Shown here in pieces: positions 1 through 5,693 of a stretch of 9,984 nucleotides of DNA. Position numbers and translations under genes: made by a program. The notes beneath the pieces are model-generated. The model saw only the letters and a program-made list of their open reading frames with translations, was not told the origin of the DNA and searched no databases. Location of the stretch: positions 1-9,984 of the forward strand of contig CAMDPJ010000071.1 in the NCBI GenBank assembly GCA_945903925.1, written 5' to 3'. The DNA comes from Chryseobacterium gleum (GTDB lineage Bacteria > Bacteroidota > Bacteroidia > Flavobacteriales_C > GCA-002722245). How positions within the stretch are numbered: the first letter of the stretch is position 1; each line of letters opens with the position of its first letter.

Positions 1-21
1 CAGAAAAAAGTGAAGTGGTAA
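1..21 (+). CDS. Possible C-terminal tail of the upstream gene, perhaps pstA (partial)
   Basis: Reading from base 1, the frame gives QKKVKW followed by TAA at 19-21, 10 bp before the pstB start. A short basic tail ending just upstream of pstB would fit a PstA permease in a pst operon. Six residues cannot identify a protein, so the assignment rests only on the usual pstA-pstB gene order. Confidence 0.3.
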   Translation, partial: QKKVKW

Positions 22-31
22 AATATTTTCT

Positions 32-805
32 ATGGAAAAATTAAGTATCAAAGAAAAAAAACTGGAAGCAATAAATCTCAATGTTTATTACGGTCAGAAT
101 CAAGTTTTGAAAAATGTTAATTTGGCAATTAAAGCCAATACCGTTACAGCATTTATTGGCCCGTCGGGATGTGGTAAATCTACTTTCTTACGCACGTTTA
201 ACAGAATGAACGATTACGTAGAAGGCTTTCGCAAAGACGGTGATATCATTATAGATGGCAAAGATATTTACCAAAAAATGATGCGTGTAGAAGAGCTTCG
301 TAAAAAGATAGGAATGGTGTTTCAAAAACCAAATCCTTTTCCAAAATCTATTTTCGAAAATGTGGCTTACGGACTAAAAATACAAGGTATCAAGAACAAA
401 AAACTGATTGAAGAAACGGTAGAAAAATCTTTGCATCAATCGGCTTTGTGGGAAGAGGTGAAGGATGATTTGAAAAAATCGGCGCTTTCACTTTCAGGCG
501 GACAACAACAAAGACTATGTATCGCGAGGGCCCTGGCACTTGAGCCAAGTATCTTATTGATGGATGAGCCTGCTTCGGCACTCGACCCAATCTCTACATC
601 AAAAATTGAAGATTTAATTTGGGAGTTGAAACAAAAATATACCATTGTAATTGTTACGCACAACATGCAGCAAGCAGGCAGAATTAGCGACAACACCGCC
701 TTTTTCTATATGGGTGATTTGGTAGAATATGATGAAACAAAAAAGATTTTTACCAATCCAGAAAAAGAAAGAACGCAAAATTATATCACTGGAAGATTCG
801 GATAA
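32..805 (+). CDS. pstB: Phosphate ABC transporter ATP-binding protein PstB
   Basis: This is the cytoplasmic ATPase that powers high-affinity phosphate import with the PstA/PstC permeases and PstS. In the 257 residues I see every ABC ATPase motif: Walker A GPSGCGKST at 43-51, Q-loop Q98 in VFQKPNPFP, signature LSGGQQQR at 154-161, Walker B ILLMDEP at 174-180 with catalytic E179, D-loop SALD, and switch H210. The VFQKPNPFPKSI and NRMND segments are typical of PstB rather than other ABC ATPases. The C-terminal YITGRFG also fits, and the length is normal. The ATG at 32 leaves a short lysine-rich lead before the ABC core and has no Shine-Dalgarno sequence. It heads the visible part of a phosphate block with phoU and a Na/Pi cotransporter; pstS, pstC and pstA would be expected upstream, outside the window. 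Confidence 0.97.
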   Translation: MEKLSIKEKKLEAINLNVYYGQNQVLKNVNLAIKANTVTAFIGPSGCGKSTFLRTFNRMNDYVEGFRKDGDIIIDGKDIYQKMMRVEELRKKIGMVFQKPNPFPKSIFENVAYGLKIQGIKNKKLIEETVEKSLHQSALWEEVKDDLKKSALSLSGGQQQRLCIARALALEPSILLMDEPASALDPISTSKIEDLIWELKQKYTIVIVTHNMQQAGRISDNTAFFYMGDLVEYDETKKIFTNPEKERTQNYITGRFG

Positions 806-810
806 ATATC

Positions 811-903
811 GTTCAATGTTTAAAGTTCAATGTTCAAAGTTAGCTGACATTGAACATTGAACATTAAACTTTGAACAAATAAAAAGAACATTAAACATTG
901 AAC
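811..903. repeat. Palindromic heptamer array (GTTYAAW) between pstB and phoU, copy 1
   Basis: The gap is built from 7-bp units. The left arm (811-839) reads GTTCAAT, GTTTAAA, GTTCAAT, GTTCAAA, G. The right arm (848-876) is the same kind of array inverted. The 29-nt arms pair at 26 positions around an 8-nt spacer (840-847), and the three mismatches all fall at A/T-variable sites. A further inverted piece lies at 886-903. The first 31 nt (810-840) recur exactly at 1577-1607. As RNA it would make a long AU-rich hairpin between the cistrons. Its role is unknown; an mRNA stability or attenuation element and a dispersed extragenic repeat are both possible. Confidence 0.85.
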
Positions 904-911
904 TAATTTAT

Positions 912-1574
912 ATGTCACATCTAGCAGCAGAATTGCAACGCCTTAAGGACGAAGTTTTCCAACTTCTTCAATTGGTGCATTCTCAAATTGAGAAAAGTAA
1001 ACAGGCTATTTCTACCAGCGATAGAGATTTGGCAAGTCACGTAGTGGCCAACGATAAAAGGGTGAATGCTTCTGAGTTGACGATTGATCGTGATTGCGAG
1101 AATATTTTGGCGCTCTATAATCCGGTTGCGATAGATTTGCGTTTCGTTTTGGCTTGTATTAAAATGAATCACAGTTTAGAAAGGATTGGTGACAATGCCG
1201 AAGGGTTGGCGATGTATGTGAATTCTGCTCCCGGACCATTTCCTCAAGACATACTCGATATTTTCAATATCATGCCTGCATTCGATAGGGCTCTGGAAAT
1301 GTTCTCTCTTATCATGGATGCCTACCGCAAAGAAGACCCCGCTTTGGCTAGAAAGGTTTTCAATTTAGATGAATTGCTCAACCAATACAATAGTGCTGCA
1401 ACAAAAATTGCCATAGAAAAAATAAAATCGAATCCCGAAAAGGCAGAAGAGATTTTGTACATCATGGGCGCTATGCGCAAGATTGAAAGAATGGGAGATT
1501 TAACGAAAAACATGGCCGAAGAAATTATATTCTACATCGAAGCAAAAGTTTTGCGTCACATTAAGAAGCAATAA
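912..1574 (+). CDS. phoU: Phosphate signalling complex protein PhoU
   Basis: PhoU proteins are cytoplasmic all-helical regulators that link the Pst transporter to the phosphate-sensing histidine kinase and limit phosphate uptake. The 220-residue product has the expected two repeated PhoU domains. Each carries the metal-binding E-R-x-G-D type motif: ERIGDNAEGLA from residue 90 and ERMGDLTKNMAEEI from residue 192. The LYNPVAIDLRFVLACIKMNHSLERIGDNA stretch (around 68-96) is characteristic of the family. Length is close to the usual 215-240. It lies between pstB and a Na/Pi cotransporter on the same strand, consistent with one phosphate operon, but a repeat array separates it from each neighbour. 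The start is the first ATG, preceded only by A/T-rich sequence. Confidence 0.95.
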   Translation: MSHLAAELQRLKDEVFQLLQLVHSQIEKSKQAISTSDRDLASHVVANDKRVNASELTIDRDCENILALYNPVAIDLRFVLACIKMNHSLERIGDNAEGLAMYVNSAPGPFPQDILDIFNIMPAFDRALEMFSLIMDAYRKEDPALARKVFNLDELLNQYNSAATKIAIEKIKSNPEKAEEILYIMGAMRKIERMGDLTKNMAEEIIFYIEAKVLRHIKKQ

Positions 1575-1577
1575 TTC

Positions 1578-1647
1578 GTTCAATGTTTAAAGTTCAATGT
1601 TCAAAGTCAGCTGGCTAACATGGAACTTTAAACATGGAACATTGAAC
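1578..1647. repeat. Palindromic heptamer array (GTTYAAW) between phoU and the Na/Pi cotransporter gene, copy 2
   Basis: This is a second copy of the array found after pstB. The left arm is identical over 31 nt (1577-1607 against 810-840). The centre (CAGCTGGCTAACA) differs from copy 1. The right arm (1622-1647) is made of the inverted units GGAAC, TTTAAAC, ATGGAAC and ATTGAAC, so it can still pair with the left arm, less perfectly than in copy 1. It fills almost the whole gap between the two genes. One conserved arm with a diverged partner suggests duplication or gene conversion between the two gaps. Confidence 0.82.
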
Positions 1648-1655
1648 TATATTTA

Positions 1656-3341
1656 ATGAATCAAGAACTCTATAATGTTCTATATCTTGTAGGCTGTTTG
1701 GCCTTCCTTCTTTTCGGATTAAAAATGATGAGTGAAGGGGTGCAAAAAGTATTGGGAGACAACTTGGGAAAGATGCTGAGTGCTGGCACAGAGAGTAGGG
1801 TAGGCGGCATTTTTAAAGGAATATTCGCAACTTCTTTGGTGCAGTCTTCATCGGCCACCATCGTTGTTACGGTGAGTTTGGTGAACGCAGGTATTCTTAC
1901 TCTTTTGCAGTCGGGCAGCATTATTTTAGGTGCCAACATTGGCACAACAATCACTTCTTGGTTGGCGGCTACCATCGGTTTTAAAACAGAAATTTATTAT
2001 GCTGCTTTGCCCTTAATTGCTGTGGGTGTTCCTTTCATTTTTGCAAAAAAGAAAAAGGTGAAGTTTGTTGGAGAAATCATCATTGGTTTTGCCATCTTGT
2101 TCTGGGGATTCGAAATTTTAAAAGATTCTATTTTTGAATTGAGAGACAGTAGAGTATTCGATTTTTTAATTGAAAATGGAGACCCTTCATTTTTAAGCAT
2201 TTTATCTTTCGTTTTAATTGGTGCTGTTTTTTCTTTCTTATTGCAATCTTCTGCAGCAGCGGTAGTTTTTACACAGACATTGTGTTTTGCGGGAGTGCTG
2301 CCTATAGAGAGTGGATTTGCAATGGTTCTTGGACACAACATAGGGTCTACCATCAACGCGGAAATCTCTGCTTATGAAGGAAATGTGCACGCCAAAAGAG
2401 CCGCAAGAATTCATTCAATTTTCAATTTAATTAGTAGTGTTTGGATGATTCTTTTGTTGGGGGTTATTACCCCAGTGATAGATGTTATGGCTGAAGATAT
2501 TTTCCATCAAGATAGCATTTACACTAGCATTGGTTCGCCCTTAGGAATTGCAATTTTTCATACCTCATACAATGTTATCAATGTTTTTATTATGGTGGGC
2601 TTGTTACCTTATTTGGTGCAACTAGCTACCCAGTTGGTAAAATCTAAAGGCAATGCCGACGAAGAGTATCATTTAGAATTCATGAACAGTGGTTTATTAT
2701 CTTCTCCAGAAATTTGTATTACGGAAGCAAAAAAGGAATTGGTGAAATTCGCCGAACTCACCAAATCGATGAACACAACTTTTAGAAATTTAGTGAAAGA
2801 AAAAGAAAGCAATAATTTTGAAGATCTCATTTTGGAAATGAGAAAAAGAGAAGATATTACCGATAACATGCAAGAAGAAATTACCAACTTCTTAACCAAA
2901 GTTTCGCAAGGTGAATTGACCGAGGAGAATTCTTTTTGCATTCGCAGATTGATTGGTATGGTAGGCGATTTGGAGCAGGTAGGTGATCTTTATTACGCCA
3001 ATGCCCTTATCTTGGAACGAAAAAAAGAAAACAAAGTGTGGTTCATTCAAGAGCAAAGAGATTGTTTGAATCAAATGTTAGATAAACTCGATAAAGCTTT
3101 TGATATTTTGATTCAAAATTTAAAAAGCGATTACAGCGATGTAACGCTAAACGAAGCGAAAAAGATTGAAGAAGAGATTGATGCTTTGCGTGATAAAGCG
3201 CAAGAACAACATCTAGATAGCATGGAGAATGGTGCTTATAGCTTTAAAAGCGGCTTATACTACAAAGATCTTTACGCAAATTTTGAACGAGTTGGTGATT
3301 ATGTGATGAAGGTGAATGAGGTGATAGCTGAGAGGGATTAA
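1656..3341 (+). CDS. Na/Pi cotransporter family protein with C-terminal PhoU-like region
   Basis: This inner-membrane protein is predicted to import or balance inorganic phosphate with sodium (NptA/YjbB-like, PF02690-type). The 561 residues divide into a membrane half (about 1-328) and a soluble half (about 345-561). The membrane half carries the family's inverted duplicated signatures: QSSSAT at 63-68 with GANIGTT at 92-98, then QSSAA at 197-201 with GHNIGST at 226-232. The soluble half is helical and charged and has two PhoU-like motifs, GDLEQVGDLYYAN (437-449) and FERVGDYVM (543-551). This fusion is a known architecture. It follows phoU on the same strand, so the operon would pair an ABC system with a secondary phosphate carrier. 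Transport direction cannot be read from the sequence; YjbB of E. coli is linked to phosphate export. Confidence 0.93.
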   Translation: MNQELYNVLYLVGCLAFLLFGLKMMSEGVQKVLGDNLGKMLSAGTESRVGGIFKGIFATSLVQSSSATIVVTVSLVNAGILTLLQSGSIILGANIGTTITSWLAATIGFKTEIYYAALPLIAVGVPFIFAKKKKVKFVGEIIIGFAILFWGFEILKDSIFELRDSRVFDFLIENGDPSFLSILSFVLIGAVFSFLLQSSAAAVVFTQTLCFAGVLPIESGFAMVLGHNIGSTINAEISAYEGNVHAKRAARIHSIFNLISSVWMILLLGVITPVIDVMAEDIFHQDSIYTSIGSPLGIAIFHTSYNVINVFIMVGLLPYLVQLATQLVKSKGNADEEYHLEFMNSGLLSSPEICITEAKKELVKFAELTKSMNTTFRNLVKEKESNNFEDLILEMRKREDITDNMQEEITNFLTKVSQGELTEENSFCIRRLIGMVGDLEQVGDLYYANALILERKKENKVWFIQEQRDCLNQMLDKLDKAFDILIQNLKSDYSDVTLNEAKKIEEEIDALRDKAQEQHLDSMENGAYSFKSGLYYKDLYANFERVGDYVMKVNEVIAERD

Positions 3342-3386
3342 ACATATCACGTTTTTAGAAACTCATATTTATTTTTTAACCCAGCT

Positions 3387-3426
3387 CGTCTTTGCGAGAA
3401 TTTTGTACTCAAAATTGAAGCAATCT
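3387..3426. repeat. Degenerate 'CGTC..TTGCGAG...GAAGCAATCT' extragenic repeat
   Basis: CGTCTTTGCGAG (3387-3398) is followed by a small hairpin, AATTTTG-TACT-CAAAATT (3399-3416), and then GAAGCAATCT (3417-3426, overlapping only in composition). The ends resemble a widespread bacterial extragenic repeat of the form CGTCATTGCGAG...GAAGCAATCT, recalled from memory rather than searched. It lies 45 bp after the cotransporter stop. It has no T-tract after the hairpin, so I do not call it a terminator. Confidence 0.6.
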
Positions 3427-3432
3427 AATCAT

Positions 3433-3623
3433 GATCTTCTTTTCAAAGAAGCAAATCGATACTTTTTGTCTTGAAACAAAAAGTATCCAAAAAATTCAAG
3501 AGCCAAAATATACTGCCAGCCCGCTCTCCAAATTTTTAATTCTCCTTTTATCCGAATTAAAAATTTGGTTCACTACCTTTCCGCACGCCCGTATTTTGGC
3601 GCTGGCTCGCGCACAATAGTGAC
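3433..3623 (+). repeat. Structured ~190-bp extragenic element, copy A (inverted partner at 4470-4657)
   Basis: The plus strand here matches the reverse complement of 4470-4657 along its whole length. Four hairpins are visible. H1 is CTTCTTT/AAAGAAG (3436-3451). H2 is an 11-bp stem, GATACTTTTTG (3458-3468) with CAAAAAGTATC (3477-3487). H3 pairs GCCAAAATATAC (3503-3514) with GTATTTTGGC (3591-3600). Nested inside H3, H4 is a 14-bp stem (3528-3541 with 3555-3568) around a CTCCTTTTATCCG loop. The inner end, GCGCACAATAGTGAC, is identical in both copies and stops 8 bp from the lipoprotein gene's stop codon. The 62-codon open frame across it looks incidental. Confidence 0.88.
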
Positions 3624-3631
3624 CCATGATG

Positions 3632-4381
3632 TTAAGGTATTTCTTTGAATAAATGGATTCCGATAACTCTTTTATTTTTGGTATATAGAATAACTTGGTA
3701 ACCAAAGCTATTGCGAGCTATTTTTTTATTTGCTTTTATTTCTGCTTCAGTGTTCCAATCATTCAAATCACCTCTGTATTCCCATCTATAGATTTCAATT
3801 TTTTTATCATACATAATCGTGTCTGGTCTTCCATTTTTTTCTATTATATTTTGAATTTTTTCTCCAATTTTTAATCCCTTAATTGAACAAAAAAAGGATG
3901 CATCACATCTTTTGCTTTGAGTGATGAATTTAGGTAAATAAATTTCAGCTTCTTTTTCACTAAGAGCTGTATATTGTTTGTTTGATTTTTTATGAAAAAG
4001 AAAGCTAGGCATGTATTCTTTAAGATATTCTGCGGAAAACAAATATGTTTCCATTCTATAATAATCGGTTGCGAATTCAAATATTAATACTTGTTTATTC
4101 TTTTGATTATAGAACCAGGCTTTGTCAAATGAAATAATACTATCTATTTGAATGTCTTTTGAGTTGTTGCGCAGCATCAAGTCTGTCACGGGGAAATCGT
4201 CCATAGTGATCGTGTCATCTATAGTATATAAAGGAAGTTGGATTGCTGTGAATCGAGCTGCTGTGTCTTTTTGTGTTGTGATGGTGTCAGAATTCATTGG
4301 CTTTTGCTCATTGCTAGTAAGCACCACCTCTTGCGTAGTGCATGAAGCAAGAAGAGTTAGAATAATGAATGGTATTTTCAT
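3632..4381 (-). CDS. Hypothetical lipoprotein with a weak BamE/SmpA-like C-terminal motif
   Basis: I do not recognise the family. The 249-residue product starts MKIPFIILTLLASC, a very short hydrophobic signal with an LASC lipobox, so it should be processed at C14 and lipid-anchored. The mature part is polar, with no other membrane segment, and has two further cysteines (C159, C165). Near the C-terminus, GLKIGEKIQNIIEKNGRPDTI (about 169-189) resembles the small 'G-x-s...V...lG-x-P' motif of BamE/SmpA-type lipoproteins; this is a weak inference. I chose the ATG at 4381 over one at 4411, since the longer form would bury the signal peptide and the -7-like element. The gene looks more AT-rich than its neighbours and stands alone on its strand between two inward-facing repeats, which hints at independent acquisition. 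Confidence 0.8.
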   Translation of the reverse strand: MKIPFIILTLLASCTTQEVVLTSNEQKPMNSDTITTQKDTAARFTAIQLPLYTIDDTITMDDFPVTDLMLRNNSKDIQIDSIISFDKAWFYNQKNKQVLIFEFATDYYRMETYLFSAEYLKEYMPSFLFHKKSNKQYTALSEKEAEIYLPKFITQSKRCDASFFCSIKGLKIGEKIQNIIEKNGRPDTIMYDKKIEIYRWEYRGDLNDWNTEAEIKANKKIARNSFGYQVILYTKNKRVIGIHLFKEIP

Positions 4382-4387
4382 GTTGTG

Positions 4388-4410
4388 AAAATATACAATT
4401 CTATCGATCA
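4388..4410 (-). promoter_or_regulatory. Putative Bacteroidota-type promoter of the lipoprotein gene
   Basis: On the minus strand TATATTTT (4395-4388) approximates the -7 consensus TAnnTTTG and ends 6 nt before the ATG at 4381. TGATCGAT (4410-4403) starts 15 nt upstream of it. The same layout is seen before dusB. The final G of the consensus is missing and no clear -33 TTG is present. Confidence 0.35.
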
Positions 4411-4469
4411 TAATGGGTTGTATTTATTATTCGCCCACAACTAAGTATTATCCGTTTTTTAAGCTTAGA

Positions 4470-4657
4470 GTCACTATTGTGCGCAGGCCCGAGCCAAAAT
4501 GCGGGCGTGTGTAAAGGCTGTGAACCAAAAAATAAGGCGGATAAAGGAGCCTTTAATTTTTTGGAGAGCGGGCTGGCAGCATATTTTGGCTCTTGATTTT
4601 TTGCTTACTTTTTTATCCAAGAAAAAAGTAAGTCTTTGCTTCTTTAGAAAAGAAGAC
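4470..4657 (-). repeat. Structured ~190-bp extragenic element, copy B (inverted relative to copy A)
   Basis: Read on the minus strand this aligns with copy A from end to end. H2 is again an 11-bp stem, CTTACTTTTTT with AAAAAAGTAAG (4604-4614 and 4622-4632). Its first, second and last pairs differ from copy A yet still pair. The outer H3 stem has GC/GC (4493-4502 with 4579-4590) where copy A has AC/GT. The H4 stem (about 4525-4564) is quite different in sequence but still pairs, with a bulge. Its loop CTCCTTTATCCG is kept. The element begins exactly at the dusB stop codon, so it occupies the dusB 3' end, and its inner end faces the lipoprotein gene. Confidence 0.88.
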
Positions 4658-5646
4658 TACATCACCATCCCACCATAATGCTTCGCAATCTCATCCATCA
4701 CACTTTCCAACTCAGCGTGTTCATCAACCGTTACTAATTTCTGACGGAAATCTTTTATCCCTGGATATCCTTTAAAATAATTGGTGTAATGTCGTCGCAT
4801 TTCGCAAACACCTAATTTCTCGCCTTTCCAACGAATCTCTTCAAGCAAATGAAATTTAGCTGCTTCTACGCGTTGTTCTATCGTTGCTTCGGGTAAATGC
4901 TCTCCCGTTTTTAAGTAGTGTTTTATTTGATTGAAAACCCACGGATTTCCAATGCTTGCTCTTCCTATCATGATACCATCTACACCGTATCTTTCTTTGT
5001 ATTCTTTTGCTTTTTCGGGAGTATCTATATCGCCATTTCCAAAGATGGGAATGTTCATTCGTGGATTGTTTTTAACATCGCCTATGAGCGTCCAATCGGC
5101 TTCTCCCTTGTACAATTGCGCGCGTGTTCTGCCGTGAATCGACAAGGCTTTAATGCCCACATCTTGTAATCTTTCGGCAACATCAACAATGAATTTACTT
5201 TTGTCATCCCAGCCCAAACGTGTTTTTACTGTTACAGGTAAATTGGTAGAATTTACTATGCGTTCGGTGAGGCGGACCATTTTTGGAATGTCGCGCAATA
5301 TCGCTGCTCCACCGCCTTTGCAGACTACTTTTTTAACCGGACAACCGAAATTAATGTCGATTAAATCGGGATTTGCTGCTTCCACAATCTCTGCTGCTTC
5401 GCCCATCGCCTCTATGTCTCCGCCAAAAATTTGAATGCCTACTGGTCTTTCCTGATCGAAAATATCTAATTTCATTTTGCTCTTGTGTGCATCGCGAATC
5501 AAGCCTTCAGAAGAAATAAATTCGGTGTACATCAAATCGGCACCATGTTTCTTGCACAAGGCACGAAACGGAGGGTCGCTCACATCTTCCATCGGTGCAA
5601 GCAACAAAGAAAAATCAGGCAATTCTATATTTCCTATCTTTACCAT
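4657..5646 (-). CDS. dusB: tRNA-dihydrouridine synthase (DusB type)
   Basis: This FMN enzyme uses NADPH to reduce specific uridines in the tRNA D-loop to dihydrouridine. From the ATG at 5646 the product is 329 residues, normal for DusB. Visible motifs are APMEDVSDPPFR (17-28, FMN site), NFGCPVKKV (99-107) with catalytic C102, K141 in VTVKTRLGW, HGRTR at 171-175, GNGDI at 203-207 and the phosphate-binding GRASIGNPWVF at 228-238. The helical RNA-binding end contains MRRHYTNYFKG. The frame is open upstream to a TTG at 5676. That start would place the promoter-like TACTTTTG inside the gene and add MIDYLVLLQT before the conserved start, so I prefer 5646. It is divergent from the CPBP protease gene, 47 bp apart. 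Its stop codon touches repeat copy B. Confidence 0.94.
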   Translation of the reverse strand: MVKIGNIELPDFSLLLAPMEDVSDPPFRALCKKHGADLMYTEFISSEGLIRDAHKSKMKLDIFDQERPVGIQIFGGDIEAMGEAAEIVEAANPDLIDINFGCPVKKVVCKGGGAAILRDIPKMVRLTERIVNSTNLPVTVKTRLGWDDKSKFIVDVAERLQDVGIKALSIHGRTRAQLYKGEADWTLIGDVKNNPRMNIPIFGNGDIDTPEKAKEYKERYGVDGIMIGRASIGNPWVFNQIKHYLKTGEHLPEATIEQRVEAAKFHLLEEIRWKGEKLGVCEMRRHYTNYFKGYPGIKDFRQKLVTVDEHAELESVMDEIAKHYGGMVM

Positions 5647-5652
5647 TGTTTG

Positions 5653-5675
5653 CAAAAGTACTAAGTAATCAATCA
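5653..5675 (-). promoter_or_regulatory. Putative near-leaderless dusB promoter
   Basis: On the minus strand TACTTTTG (5660-5653) matches the Bacteroidota -7 consensus TAnnTTTG exactly and ends 6 nt before the dusB ATG. Transcription would then start within a few bases of the ATG. TGATTGAT (5675-5668) starts 15 nt upstream of the -7 box. The TTG nearest the expected -33 lies only 13 nt from the box, shorter than usual. Confidence 0.5.
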
Positions 5676-5693
5676 AAAAGGTAATTTTAATTA

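Noticed and set aside
811..1647. CRISPR-like array
   Set aside because: The units are 7 bp and palindromic with no unique spacers, and there are no cas genes.
3399..3416. Rho-independent terminator after the cotransporter gene
   Set aside because: The hairpin is short and AT-rich, with no T-tract after it; it fits better as the middle of an extragenic repeat.
3431..3619. 62-codon open frame on the plus strand inside repeat copy A
   Set aside because: It lies almost wholly within the structured repeat, its sequence is dictated by hairpin arms, and copy B differs by indels that would break the frame.
3433..4657. Classical insertion sequence or composite transposon
   Set aside because: There is no transposase between or beside the repeats, no clear target-site duplication, and the inverted copies are internally structured rather than simple terminal repeats.
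5647..5676. Longer dusB start at a TTG
   Set aside because: It would place the exact TAnnTTTG match inside the gene, and the conserved DusB N-terminus starts at the internal ATG.
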